DNA of 64,000 nucleotides, taken from assembly GCA_047633175.1 (NCBI GenBank), contig JBLIEQ010000008.1, positions 1 to 64,000 of the forward strand, read 5' to 3'. The translations under genes and the position numbers were made by a program. Every line of letters begins with the position of its first letter. The first letter of the stretch is position 1. A model generated the notes under the pieces. It saw only the letters and a list, made by a program, of their open reading frames with translations, had not been told where the DNA came from and did not search any database. The DNA is from Motiliproteus sp047633175. GTDB taxonomy: Bacteria; Pseudomonadota; Gammaproteobacteria; Pseudomonadales; Balneatricaceae. Shown one piece after another: positions 33,684 through 43,023 of this stretch.

Positions 33684-35231
33684 AATGACAAGGTCACCGA
33701 GATACGGGAAGTCCATCACATTGATAACGGGAGCGACCTTGACGTTTTTGCTCACGGCCCAGGCCAGGTTCTGCCAGTGCAGTGGAACGAAGGCTGCGTC
33801 ATCAAACAACATCTGCTCGACCTGCTGCAGCTGTGCGGCGCGTTTAGCCGGATCGGTCTCGGTGCTGCTTTGCTCGATCAGCGCATCAACCTTCGGATTA
33901 CAGTAGTTACCGCTGTTGTACTGACCGGAACCGGTGTCGGTGTTGGGACAGGCGGTCAGGAACTCGGTGAAGTTAGCCGAATCTTCGGTATCGGCATGCC
34001 AGCCGATCATCATCATATCGGCCGCACGGGCATCAAACTCGGGCCAGTACTGCGCCTTGGGCATGGTCTTGAGTTCGACCTTGATGTTGATTTTTGACAG
34101 CATGGACGCCACTGCCTGAGCAATTTTGTCATCGTTGGTGTAACGATTGTTCGGCGCCATCATACTGATAGTGAAGCCCTGCTCGTAACCGGCATCCTTC
34201 ATCAGTTGCTTGGCTTTCTTGACGTCGTACCTAGGCTTCAGGCTGTCCTTGTAACCCACATAGCCCTCAGGCCCTTGCTGGGCTGCCGTGGTCGCAAAAC
34301 CCTTCATGATTTTCTGAACGATGCCTTCATTATTGATCGCATGCACGATCGCCTGGCGCACTCGAACATCTTTGAACTCTTCACGGCGTTCCTGGTTCAT
34401 CTGGAAGGTGATGATCCGGGTACCGCCCAGCGTGACGAGATCGACATTGTCGCTCTCGTTAATACGCGCATGATCGGTAGGCGGCACTGGGGCGATAAAG
34501 TCCACATCGCCTGACAGCAGTGCGGCAACCCGAGTCGGCGCTTCCTTGATCGGCGTCATTTCGATCTTGTCGACGTTGCCTTTGGAGGCCTTATCCCAAT
34601 AGTCTGCAAAGCGCTCCATCTCGACCTTAACGCCCTGCTCACGACTGGTCACGATAAAGGGACCTGTACCTGAAACGTGGGTGGAAGCAAAGGAGGCACC
34701 ATGCTTAACGAGAGTATCTTTAGGCTGGCCGTTGGCATCCATACCGGTGTAGAACTTGGAGTCCATAGGGAAGATATAGGTCGCCGAGTGCATGACCAAC
34801 GGGTAGGGTTTATTGGTGACCAGGTCAAAGGTCAGGTCATCGATTACCCTGATACCCTCGAACGCACTGAAGACGCCTTTAAAGTCTGGGCTGCTCTGCA
34901 ACCGTTCAAAGGTCCAGCGCACATCTTCGGAGGTTAGGGTGTTACCGGAGTGGAAGGTCACGCCGTCTCGCAGGGTGAAGCGTACGGTCTTGGTATCGAT
35001 ACGCTCCCAGCTCTCGGCAAGGCGGGCATCAAACCCCAGATCTTTGTTCCAGCGAACCAACGGATCAAAGCTCAGGTGAGACTGCTGCAGGGTACCACCA
35101 GACAACTGCTCGTGTGGATCCATCGACACGGGGTCGGCATCATAGGCCATCTTCAGCGTAGCCGCCTGCGCACTCAGGGAAAGTCCCAGAGTTAAGGCGG
35201 CACCCGCCATCAGAAAACTGATTTTTTTCAT
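33675..35231 (-). CDS. dppA: Dipeptide/oligopeptide-binding protein of the ABC transporter
   Basis: 518 residues of the SBP_bac_5 family, started at the ATG at 35231, where AAGGACA lies upstream and the signal peptide MKKISFLMAGAALTLGLSLSAQA begins. Periplasmic capture of peptides for DppBCDF. Motifs include RFTLRDGVTFHSGNTLTSEDVRWTFERLQ and VRQAIVHAINNEGIVQKI. The two Cys late in the sequence (ACPNTDTGSGQYNSGNYCNP) occur in this family. Specificity (di- or oligopeptide) cannot be read from the sequence. The first gene of the operon on the minus strand. Confidence 0.92.
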   Translation of the reverse strand: MKKISFLMAGAALTLGLSLSAQAATLKMAYDADPVSMDPHEQLSGGTLQQSHLSFDPLVRWNKDLGFDARLAESWERIDTKTVRFTLRDGVTFHSGNTLTSEDVRWTFERLQSSPDFKGVFSAFEGIRVIDDLTFDLVTNKPYPLVMHSATYIFPMDSKFYTGMDANGQPKDTLVKHGASFASTHVSGTGPFIVTSREQGVKVEMERFADYWDKASKGNVDKIEMTPIKEAPTRVAALLSGDVDFIAPVPPTDHARINESDNVDLVTLGGTRIITFQMNQERREEFKDVRVRQAIVHAINNEGIVQKIMKGFATTAAQQGPEGYVGYKDSLKPRYDVKKAKQLMKDAGYEQGFTISMMAPNNRYTNDDKIAQAVASMLSKINIKVELKTMPKAQYWPEFDARAADMMMIGWHADTEDSANFTEFLTACPNTDTGSGQYNSGNYCNPKVDALIEQSSTETDPAKRAAQLQQVEQMLFDDAAFVPLHWQNLAWAVSKNVKVAPVINVMDFPYLGDLVIEE

Positions 35232-35667
35232 AAACACTGTCCTTTTAAGCAAGCCTCTCTATAGATCGCGACACCGCCGTTTCAGTAGAGAGTCCCAGGT
35301 TATTGTTATATATGTGCTGATTCGTCCCTACAGAGACTAAGTGATAGCCGGGGGCCGACACAATCGAAATTATGACAGGACCCTATACATAAAACGCATA
35401 GGGCCGGTAATCCTCTTCAGGGGAGCTGATCGGTCTTTCAGGGCAGAGCCGCCCTCAGATTAATCGACGGGTAGTAAATGCTGATAAAAATTCATTTTGA
35501 AAGGCCATGAAAAACAATATTCATAATTGCTAATAAAGTATTTTTTCCTACACTCACTATACCTGTTTCGCATCCTGACTAACGAGGCTGCGGATGCGAT
35601 TTCCACCCATTGAATAACTAACAGCTGTTTTGCAGTAATGGGTTTCACCCTACCTGAGGAACATACC
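35232..35667. other. Divergent intergenic region, binding-protein gene to phasin gene
   Basis: 436 bases with no credible gene. It must hold the promoters for the peptide transporter (leftward) and the phasin gene (rightward). I see AT-rich stretches near 35300-35320 and 35490-35550 but no clear box pair or operator. Confidence 0.5.
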
Positions 35668-36066
35668 ATGACCGAGAAACAACAACAGAGCAGCGACTCG
35701 GCAGCTCCCTTGCAACCGCTGGTTGATATCGCGATGTTCAACTTTACCGCCACTCAAAAAATCACCGAACTGCAATCTACCTTTGTCTCCTACCTGCTGG
35801 ATCTGAATCTCAAGCAGTGCAAGGCCCTAAGCACGGCCAAGGACCCCCAGGAAGCCCTTAAACTGCAGTTTGAACTGATCAAGGAGGCGGATGCTAAATG
35901 GTGCGACCTGGCTGAGCAGGAAATAGAAGCGGCACGAGGCCTGCAGTCATCCATCAACGGGGTATTGGAAAAGAATATCTGCATCCCTGAAATCCTGGAG
36001 CAGTTTACAAGCGTTGTGCCTAAGCAGATTCTTGAGCAGTTCAGCAGCGGTGCGTCTAAACATTAA
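35668..36066 (+). CDS. phaP: Phasin family protein (PHA granule-associated)
   Basis: 132 residues from the ATG at 35668, preceded by TGAGGA. Almost entirely helical: MFNFTATQKITELQSTFVSYLLDLN, then a long amphipathic stretch with ALKLQFELIKEADAKWCDLAEQEIEAARG, the pattern of phasins that coat polyhydroxyalkanoate granules. The PHA synthase gene follows 152 bases downstream on the same strand, which supports the call strongly. Confidence 0.8.
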   Translation: MTEKQQQSSDSAAPLQPLVDIAMFNFTATQKITELQSTFVSYLLDLNLKQCKALSTAKDPQEALKLQFELIKEADAKWCDLAEQEIEAARGLQSSINGVLEKNICIPEILEQFTSVVPKQILEQFSSGASKH

Positions 36067-36073
36067 ACCCCTC

Positions 36074-36092
36074 CGGCTGAAGCCAGCCGGTT
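36074..36092 (+). terminator. Hairpin after the phasin gene
   Basis: CCGGCTG and CAGCCGG form a seven-base stem directly behind the phasin stop, followed by TTGGCTTT. The T run is weak. It may reduce but not abolish read-through into phaC, which would give more phasin than synthase. Confidence 0.35.
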
Positions 36093-36095
36093 GGC

Positions 36096-36150
36096 TTTAG
36101 CCAAAAGAAACTAGTCAAAAGAAGCTAGCCAAATGAAGCCAATCGACTGC
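36096..36150. repeat. Degenerate tandem repeat between phaP and phaC
   Basis: Imperfect copies of a unit of about 15 bases (TAGCCAAAAGAAACTAGTCA and variants) run between the two genes. They are non-coding and have no obvious function. Confidence 0.45.
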
Positions 36151-36218
36151 AGCCAATCCTAAAGCCACCCATTCAAACCCTTTAAGAGCGGCGCCTTGCC
36201 GAATCACCGGAGAGCGAC

Positions 36219-37958
36219 ATGCATACTGCTGATCCCTGTATCCAGAATCCTGGCGGGGCGCAGTCACAGCTTACCGCCGCCGACCCTTTTAATATGTTCT
36301 ATGCCTGTCAACAAGCGCAGCTGGCATGGCTTAACCAACCCCAGGCATTGTCCCTGAAGCTGTTCGAACTGGGCTCCGGACTGACAACCCTGCAGCTCCA
36401 GAGTGCCTGTCAGCTCGCCGGAGGCAGCAGCTGCGATCTGATCCCTGCGGTCAGCTACGACGAACGCTTCCAGGACCCTATATGGGAAGAAAATCAATTC
36501 TTCGATCACCTCAAAGAGGTCTACTTGCTGTACACCCATTGGCTGGAAGATGCGATCTATACCACGCCAAAACTCGCCGAACCGCTGCGACTCAAGGCCG
36601 GATTCCAGACCCGGCAGATCCTTAACGCCATCGCCCCGGGCAACTTCTTCTGGACCAATCCCGCCGCCCTGCAACGCTGCGTTGAAACCGGAGGATCCAG
36701 CGTGGTTGATGGCATAAGCAATCTGCTCAGAGACGCGCAGGGCGGCACTGTCTCCATGGTCGACGAGACGGCGTTTAACGTGGGAGAAAACCTGGCGACC
36801 ACGGCCGGAGCCGTGGTATATCGCAACGAACTGCTCGAGGTGCTGCAGTACGCACCGACGACCGAACAGGTACACCCAGTCCCGATCGTACTGGTCTCAC
36901 CCTGGATCAATAAGTATTACATCCTCGACCTGACCCCCGCCAAGAGCCTGGTCAAACACCTCTGCGATCAGGGATTCAGCGTCTTCGTCACCAGCTGGAA
37001 AAATCCGGGACCCGAACTGCGTGAAACGACGCTGGACGATTATATGCTCAGGGGCATCCTTCAAACGGTGGAGGTCGCTCGCCAGATCTGTAACGGATCC
37101 CAGGTACACCTCACCGGCTATTGCATCGGCGGTACCGTCGTCGCCGCTCTGATGGCTTGGTTGAATGCCGCCGACAGCGATGCCATACCTGAAGGTGAGA
37201 AGCCTAGAGATGCGATGCCTGTCGCCCACTGGTCACTGCTTACCACCCTGGTAGATTTTTCCAATCCGGGTGAGATCGGCGTCTTTATAGACGAACCTGG
37301 GGTCGAATATTTGGAACAGCGGATGGCGGAGACCGGCTTCCTTGAGGGCAAGGATATGGCCGGCACCTTTCGCGCCCTGCGCTCCAACGGTTTGATCTGG
37401 CATCAATTTATCCATAACTACCTGCTGGGGAAAAAAGCACCAAAATTTGACATCCTGTACTGGAATACCGATTTCACCCGGATGCCCGCTAAGATGCACT
37501 CCTTTTATCTGCGCGAACTCTATCTCAATAACCGCCTGGCACAGCCCGACGGCCTGAGCCTGGGCGGACGCACCCTGGATCTCAAGCGCATTACCCAGCC
37601 GCTGTATGCGGTGGGCGCAGAGCAGGACCACATCACCCCCTGGAAGGAAACCTTTAAGACCACCTGCCTGGTCGGCGGACCGGCGCGCTATGTGCTGGCC
37701 ACCTCCGGTCATATTCAGGGAATTATCAGTCCGCCGGTGACCCCGCCCAAACGCCGTTACTGGGCCGGTGATATTAACGCTGAGTGTTCACCCGAACACT
37801 GGTGCCAAGGGACTGACAAGATTCCCGGATCCTGGTGGGAAGACTGGGTCACCTGGCTGCGCCCCCAGTGCGGCCCACTACAAGCACCCCCCGCGCTCGG
37901 CAGCGATCAGTATCCGGTACTCGGTGATGCGCCGGGGCGCTATGTGCTGGAGCGTTGA
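36219..37958 (+). CDS. phaC: Polyhydroxyalkanoate synthase
   Basis: Polymerises 3-hydroxyacyl-CoA into PHA on the granule surface. 579 residues, in the class I/II size range. The N-terminal PhaC domain has RQILNAIAPGNFFWTNP. The alpha/beta-hydrolase part has VPIVLVSPWINKYYILDL, the lipase-like box GYCIGG with the catalytic Cys302, and VFVTSWKNPG. The remaining triad residues are the Asp in GAEQDHITPWK and the His in SGHIQGIISPP. FILDNTPA-type class signatures are replaced by FYLRELYLNNRLAQP. No phaA/phaB genes are adjacent, so monomer supply is encoded elsewhere. Confidence 0.94.
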   Translation: MHTADPCIQNPGGAQSQLTAADPFNMFYACQQAQLAWLNQPQALSLKLFELGSGLTTLQLQSACQLAGGSSCDLIPAVSYDERFQDPIWEENQFFDHLKEVYLLYTHWLEDAIYTTPKLAEPLRLKAGFQTRQILNAIAPGNFFWTNPAALQRCVETGGSSVVDGISNLLRDAQGGTVSMVDETAFNVGENLATTAGAVVYRNELLEVLQYAPTTEQVHPVPIVLVSPWINKYYILDLTPAKSLVKHLCDQGFSVFVTSWKNPGPELRETTLDDYMLRGILQTVEVARQICNGSQVHLTGYCIGGTVVAALMAWLNAADSDAIPEGEKPRDAMPVAHWSLLTTLVDFSNPGEIGVFIDEPGVEYLEQRMAETGFLEGKDMAGTFRALRSNGLIWHQFIHNYLLGKKAPKFDILYWNTDFTRMPAKMHSFYLRELYLNNRLAQPDGLSLGGRTLDLKRITQPLYAVGAEQDHITPWKETFKTTCLVGGPARYVLATSGHIQGIISPPVTPPKRRYWAGDINAECSPEHWCQGTDKIPGSWWEDWVTWLRPQCGPLQAPPALGSDQYPVLGDAPGRYVLER

Positions 37959-37970
37959 GCTGAGAAGGGA

Positions 37971-38123
37971 TATTGCTGGGATTGCATACCAGCCTTGTCG
38001 GACTACTTTCGACCTACAGGGATGTAGGAAGTGCGCTAAGCCCGTAGGGAACGGGCAGCGCCTGCCCACAAAATGCCAACCCACAGGGAATCGCTTCTTT
38101 TGTAGGTTAGGCTTCAGCCTGAC
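37971..38123. repeat. Intergenic palindromes (families A and B)
   Basis: A family B unit lies at 37971-37994 (GCTGGGATTGCATACCAGCC), and two family A units at 37998-38019 (GTCGGACTACTTTCGACC) and 38101-38123 (TGTAGGTTAGGCTTCAGCC). They are clustered between the convergent ends of phaC and the small membrane gene, a BIME-like arrangement. Confidence 0.6.
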
Positions 38124-38145
38124 GCAGACAGCTTCCCCACCGCCG

Positions 38146-38445
38146 TTAACGCAGCTTTTTGGGCCTATATTTATTGGGGTGACTTTTTTTATGAGGCGAC
38201 TCGATTTGGGGGTTGCTGGTGCGCAGCTGATAGTGGCCGGCGGCCAGCACCAGCAAGAAGATTATAAAACAGAGCAACTGGCTTAATCCCAGGGTACTCA
38301 AAGCGACCTGGAACGCGACCAGCGCCGCCACCGACCAGCCCAATAATAACCATAGATTACGCCCCTTCAGATGAGTCCCCAGCTCCGCCCAGCTATAAAC
38401 TAAAAACGCCGTTAACACGACAACGACCAAAATCCAGATAAACAT
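38146..38445 (-). CDS. Small membrane protein, hypothetical
   Basis: 99 residues with three hydrophobic helices (about 2-20, 31-50 and 54-71) and a basic, hydrophilic C-terminal tail (SPHKKSHPNKYRPKKLR) that would lie in the cytoplasm. I recognise no family. It stands alone between phaC and a LysR gene and is preceded by a purine-rich AGGAGTAAGGCG about eight bases before the ATG, so it is probably expressed. Confidence 0.6.
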   Translation of the reverse strand: MFIWILVVVVLTAFLVYSWAELGTHLKGRNLWLLLGWSVAALVAFQVALSTLGLSQLLCFIIFLLVLAAGHYQLRTSNPQIESPHKKSHPNKYRPKKLR

Positions 38446-38509
38446 CGCCTTACTCCTGTGAAGATCAGTTCTTTAGCCTAAGCATAGCGCCAACGGCAGC
38501 TGGCCGATA

Positions 38510-39370
38510 CTAGCGTCGCGACGGCTGATACGCCTGCCAACGCTGCTGACATAGCGCTATCATTGCCTGCAGTGCTGGAGCGAGCCCCGCCTGAGAGGAG
38601 TAAGCCAGGCCGATCTGCTGCTCCAGCTCTATATCGGCGAAGGGACGCAGCACTAGGTCTTCGCGCGCCAGGGTGCTCTCCCAGTCCGGTACCAGGGCGG
38701 CACCGACACCGGCGCTGACCAATCCCAGCGCATATTCCAGGGTGCGGATATTGGCCCTGGCGACAAAACGGATACCGCGTTTATCCATCATCCCCTTCAG
38801 TCGCTTAAGGGTATTGCAGGGCTGGCGATTAATAAACGGCAACCCCTGCAGATCGTCGAGATTTAGCTGTTCGCGCAAACTCAGCGGATGACCCCGGTGT
38901 AGCGCCAACCGGTAGCGATCCCGCCACAGCGGCTGGAACAGTTCGCCTTCGACCCGCTCCGCCGCATCGATAATACGGGCGTCGCAAGGCTCCTCCGGAT
39001 TGACCAGGGTCAGCTCCAGCTGCTCCTGAGCGGTGGAGAACTCTTTGAGCAGCAGGCTCATCCGCTCCACCCCCAGCGAGCGCATCAACCCCAGCCGAAA
39101 GGGCTCAGCGATGGGACGGTCGGCAAACAGCTTCTGGATCGCCCGCGCCTCACCGCTGAGCTTTTTCGACAACGGATAAAGACGCTTACCCTCCTCGGTC
39201 GGGCTCACCCCCCTGGGATGACGCACGAACAGCGGCACGCCCAGCGTCTCCTCCAGCTGCTTAATCGCCGCCGATATAGATGGCTGAGCGATATAGCATA
39301 GGCGCGCGGCAGCGCTGATACTCTGCTTCTCGTACACCGCCTCGAAATACTTGAGAGCCCTGAGATCCAT
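38510..39370 (-). CDS. LysR-family transcriptional regulator (gcdH neighbour)
   Basis: 286 residues, helix-turn-helix at about 1-60 (QSISAAARLCYIAQPSISAAIKQLEETLG) and effector domain from about 90. It is divergent from gcdH with 156 bases between, the layout known for the glutarate regulator GcdR in pseudomonads. Control of the gcdH operon is therefore likely. The effector, perhaps glutarate or a glutaryl-CoA precursor, is inferred. Confidence 0.88.
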   Translation of the reverse strand: MDLRALKYFEAVYEKQSISAAARLCYIAQPSISAAIKQLEETLGVPLFVRHPRGVSPTEEGKRLYPLSKKLSGEARAIQKLFADRPIAEPFRLGLMRSLGVERMSLLLKEFSTAQEQLELTLVNPEEPCDARIIDAAERVEGELFQPLWRDRYRLALHRGHPLSLREQLNLDDLQGLPFINRQPCNTLKRLKGMMDKRGIRFVARANIRTLEYALGLVSAGVGAALVPDWESTLAREDLVLRPFADIELEQQIGLAYSSQAGLAPALQAMIALCQQRWQAYQPSRR

Positions 39371-39526
39371 CCGTTTTACTCCTACCAGTTTATGGGGCTA
39401 TACATAGGAACAGACTATATCTGATACAGCAAAAGAATATTATTCCTTTATCAAGGAAACGCCTATCCTTATCTCCATCAGCGTTACCGCATCCGGATTA
39501 TCGCAACCCAAACAAGCGGATCTTCT

Positions 39527-40735
39527 ATGAACAGCAGCGCCATACCTACAGCACCCCTGAATACCAAGGCCGCCTTCGACTGGATCGACCCCTTCGATAT
39601 CGACTCTCAGCTCGACAGTGAAGAGCGGATGATCCGCGATGCCGCACGCGCTTACTGCCAGCAAGAGCTGCTGCCACGGATTCTGGAGGCCAACCGCCAC
39701 GAGCATTTCGATCGCCAGATCATGACCGAACTGGGTCAACGGGGACTCCTCGGCGCCACTCTTCCCGAGCAATACGGCGGTTCCGGTGTCAACTATGTCA
39801 GCTACGGTCTGGTCGCCCGCGAGGTCGAACGCGTCGATAGCGGCTATCGCTCGGCCATGAGCGTGCAGTCCTCCCTGGTGATGCATCCGATCTACAGCTA
39901 TGGCTCCGAGGAGCAGCGCCTCAAGTATCTGCCCAAGCTGGCCAGCGGCGAATGGGTCGGCTGTTTCGGCCTGACCGAGCCCGACTCCGGTTCCGATCCG
40001 GCCAGCATGCGGACCCGCGCCGAGCAACATAGCGACGGCTACCGGCTGACCGGCACGAAGATGTGGATCACCAACAGCCCGATCGCCGATATTTTCGTGG
40101 TCTGGGCCAAGCTCGACGGCGAGATCCGTGGCTTTATTCTGGAGAAGGGGATGGCCGGTCTCAGCGCACCTAAGATCGAAGGCAAGTTCTCCCTGCGGGC
40201 CTCGATCACCGGCGAAATCGTGATGGAGGGCGTAATCGTCCCCGAAGAGAATCTGCTCCCCAACGTCAAGGGGCTCAAAGGCCCGTTCGGCTGTCTCAAT
40301 AAGGCCCGTTATGGCATCGCCTGGGGCGCCCTGGGCGCCGCCGAGTTCTGCTGGCAGGGCGCGCGTCAATATACGCTCGATCGCAGTCAGTTCGGCCGTC
40401 CACTGGCCGCCAACCAACTGGTCCAGAAAAAACTCGCCGATATGCAGACCGAGATCAGCCTGGGGCTGCAGGGTTGCCTGCAGGCCGGACGGTTGATGGA
40501 TGAGGATCGCTGCGCACCCGAGCTGATCTCACTGATCAAGCGCAACTCCTGCGGCAAGGCACTCGATATAGCCCGCACCGCTCGGGATATGCACGGCGGC
40601 AACGGCATCAGCGATGAGTTTCATATCATTCGTCATGTGATGAACCTGGAAGCTGTCAATACCTACGAAGGCACCCATGATATCCATGCGCTGATCCTCG
40701 GTCGCGCCCAGACCGGCATCCAGGCGTTCTACTAA
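39527..40735 (+). CDS. gcdH: Glutaryl-CoA dehydrogenase
   Basis: An FAD acyl-CoA dehydrogenase that oxidises and decarboxylates glutaryl-CoA to crotonyl-CoA in lysine, tryptophan and glutarate breakdown. 402 residues, the usual length. WIDPFDIDSQLDSEERMIRDAARAYCQ at the N-terminus, GCFGLTEPDSGSDPASMRTRA, LTGTKMWITNSPIADIFVVWAK and the C-terminal NTYEGTHDIHALILGRAQTG are GcdH-specific. The catalytic base is Glu381 in YEGTHD. It is followed 20 bases later by the fused E1 gene and then the acyltransferase gene, all on the plus strand. Confidence 0.95.
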   Translation: MNSSAIPTAPLNTKAAFDWIDPFDIDSQLDSEERMIRDAARAYCQQELLPRILEANRHEHFDRQIMTELGQRGLLGATLPEQYGGSGVNYVSYGLVAREVERVDSGYRSAMSVQSSLVMHPIYSYGSEEQRLKYLPKLASGEWVGCFGLTEPDSGSDPASMRTRAEQHSDGYRLTGTKMWITNSPIADIFVVWAKLDGEIRGFILEKGMAGLSAPKIEGKFSLRASITGEIVMEGVIVPEENLLPNVKGLKGPFGCLNKARYGIAWGALGAAEFCWQGARQYTLDRSQFGRPLAANQLVQKKLADMQTEISLGLQGCLQAGRLMDEDRCAPELISLIKRNSCGKALDIARTARDMHGGNGISDEFHIIRHVMNLEAVNTYEGTHDIHALILGRAQTGIQAFY

Positions 40736-40755
40736 ACGTTTCCGGAGAACCCCCT

Positions 40756-43023
40756 ATGCAAAGCCGCGCCCAGATCGTCGAACAGAACTTCTTGAACCGG
40801 GTCGCCGAGGGGCGACTGCCGCTGCCCGAGACACGGGTCTCTCTGCCGGAGTCGGGATTAACCCCCGACAAGCTGGTACAGCTGTTCGAGACCCAGCTGC
40901 AGAGCCGCCACCTGGATCTCTGCTCGCGCCGCTTGCAGGCGCGCAAGGAGTCCTTCTACACCATCGGCAGTGCCGGCCACGAGGGTAATGCGGCGATCGC
41001 TGCCGTCTTTCGCAGCACCGATATGGCCTTCCTGCACTATCGCGATGCCGCTTTTATGATTCAACGGGCCCGCCAGACGCCGGGCGAAACCCCGCTCTGG
41101 GATCTGCTACTCAGCTTCAGCGCCTCCAGCGATGATCCGATCTCCGGCGGTCGCCACAAGGTCCTCGGCAGCAAGGCGCTGTTTATCCCGCCACAGACCA
41201 GCACGATCGCCTCCCACTTGCCCAAGGCGGTGGGTGCAGCCTACTCCATTCCGCTGGCCAAACGCTCCGGCCTGGACAGCCGAATGCCGCTGGATGCGGT
41301 GGTGCTCTGTAGCTTCGGCGATGCCTCGGCCAACCACAGCACGGCCTTGGGCGCGATCAACTGCGCCTCCTGGACCGCCTATCAGAACGTCCCGCTGCCG
41401 CTGGTGTTTATCTGCGAGGACAACGGTATCGGCATCTCCACCACTACCCCCACCGGCTGGATTCACGCCAACTTCAGCCAGCGCCCGGGGCTGCATTATA
41501 TTTACTGTGACGGCCTTAATCTGCTCGACACTCACCGTGCGGCCGTTGCCGCCGAACGCCTGGCACGCCGCTACCGGCAGCCGGTATTTTTGCATATGCG
41601 CTGCGTGCGCCTGCTGGGGCACGCCGGCTCCGATGCCGAGATCGCCTACCGCTCGCGCGAGCAGATAGAGACGACCGAGGCCCGCGATCCGCTGCTGCAC
41701 TCTGCCCGAACGCTGATCGATCTGGGGATCCTGCGACCAGATCAGATCATCGACCTGTATCGCGATACCGGGGAGCGGGTTAATCGAGTCGCGGAACTTG
41801 CGATCCAGCGCCCCAAACTCGATTCTGCAGCCTCCGTGATGGCAAGCCTTATACCGCCCAAAAAAGTACTGCCCGCCCTGACCCCGGCCCTGACCCTTCC
41901 CCAGGTACAAGAGGCGGAGGCCCGACGTCAGACGCTGTTCACCCGCGAGGCGCAGTTTATGCAGCAGCCGCAGCACTTCGCCCGTCTGCTCAACTGGGCG
42001 CTGGCCGATCTGATGTTCAGCCACGACGAGATTCTGATGATGGGCGAAGATATAGGCCCCAAGGGCGGGGTCTACAACGTCACCGGCAAGTTGTCGGAAA
42101 AATTCGGTTCACATAGGGTGATCAATACCCTGCTCGATGAACAGAGCATTCTGGGACTGGCGATCGGGGCGGCCCACAACGGCTTTATCCCTATCCCGGA
42201 GATTCAGTTCCTGGCCTATGTCCATAACGCCGAGGACCAGATTCGCGGCGAGGCGGCGACCCTGAGCTTCTTCTCCGACGGCCAGTTCACCAATCCCATG
42301 GTGATTCGGATTGCCGGACTCGGCTATCAGAAGGGCTTTGGCGGCCACTTCCACAACGACAACAGCCTCAACCTGTTTCGCGATATCCCCGGGCTGGTGC
42401 TCGCCTGTCCCAGCAATGGCGCCGATGCGGTAGAGATGATGCGCGAGTGCGTGCGCCTGGCGCGCGAAGAGCAGCGCGTGGTGGTCTTTATCGAACCTAT
42501 CGCCCTGTATATGGCCCGTGACCTGCACAGCGAAGGCGATGGCCTCTGGACCGATCTGTATCGGCCGCCACAGCAGGCGCAGCCGATTGCCCTGGGTCAG
42601 CTGGGGCAGTATGGCGAGGGCACCGAGCTGTGCATCCTCAGCTACGGCAACGGCTACTACCTCAGCCTCCAGGCGGCGAAGATCCTGCGGGAGGAGCACG
42701 GCATCCAGCTGCGGGTGATCGACCTGCGCTGGCTGATGCCGCTCAACGAAGCGGCGATTCTGGCCCAGGTCTCTGCCTGCGACCAGCTGCTGATCGTCGA
42801 TGAGTGCCGTCGCAGCGGCTCGATCGGCGAAGGGCTGGTGAGCCTGATCTGTGAGCAGCTGGCTTCGCCACCCAGATTCAAACGGGTTACCGCCGAAGAC
42901 AGCTTCATCCCGCTGGGGCGCACTGCCACGATCACCCTACCCAGCTGTGCCGGGATCGTCTCCAGCGCGCTGACACTCAGGAATACCCAGCCAGCCATCA
43001 CCCCCACCGCGGAAGAAACATGA
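40756..43023 (+). CDS. Fused alpha/beta E1 component of a 2-oxoacid dehydrogenase
   Basis: 755 residues joining both halves of a BCKDH-type thiamine-diphosphate E1. The alpha part (about 60-350) has YTIGSAGHEGNAAIAA, the TPP/Mg region FGDASANHSTALGAINCASW (Ala-Ser where many have Gly-Asp) and CEDNGIGIS. A linker rich in Pro and Leu spans about 370-395. The beta part (about 400-745) has MMGEDIGPKGGVYNVT with the TPP-activating Glu, INTLLDEQSILGLAIGAA and VVFIEPIALY. It decarboxylates a 2-oxoacid and passes the acyl group to an E2 lipoyl protein. No E2 or E3 gene is present here. Neighbouring gcdH suggests 2-oxoadipate, and the fold suggests branched substrates; which is true is open. It overlaps the next gene (ATGA). 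Confidence 0.88.
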   Translation: MQSRAQIVEQNFLNRVAEGRLPLPETRVSLPESGLTPDKLVQLFETQLQSRHLDLCSRRLQARKESFYTIGSAGHEGNAAIAAVFRSTDMAFLHYRDAAFMIQRARQTPGETPLWDLLLSFSASSDDPISGGRHKVLGSKALFIPPQTSTIASHLPKAVGAAYSIPLAKRSGLDSRMPLDAVVLCSFGDASANHSTALGAINCASWTAYQNVPLPLVFICEDNGIGISTTTPTGWIHANFSQRPGLHYIYCDGLNLLDTHRAAVAAERLARRYRQPVFLHMRCVRLLGHAGSDAEIAYRSREQIETTEARDPLLHSARTLIDLGILRPDQIIDLYRDTGERVNRVAELAIQRPKLDSAASVMASLIPPKKVLPALTPALTLPQVQEAEARRQTLFTREAQFMQQPQHFARLLNWALADLMFSHDEILMMGEDIGPKGGVYNVTGKLSEKFGSHRVINTLLDEQSILGLAIGAAHNGFIPIPEIQFLAYVHNAEDQIRGEAATLSFFSDGQFTNPMVIRIAGLGYQKGFGGHFHNDNSLNLFRDIPGLVLACPSNGADAVEMMRECVRLAREEQRVVVFIEPIALYMARDLHSEGDGLWTDLYRPPQQAQPIALGQLGQYGEGTELCILSYGNGYYLSLQAAKILREEHGIQLRVIDLRWLMPLNEAAILAQVSACDQLLIVDECRRSGSIGEGLVSLICEQLASPPRFKRVTAEDSFIPLGRTATITLPSCAGIVSSALTLRNTQPAITPTAEET

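Noticed and set aside
33580..33906. Plus-strand frame with SSAYSSAYSSAY repeats
   Set aside because: The repeat is the 12-base tandem unit of the binding-protein 3' end read in the wrong direction; the rest is antisense to that gene.
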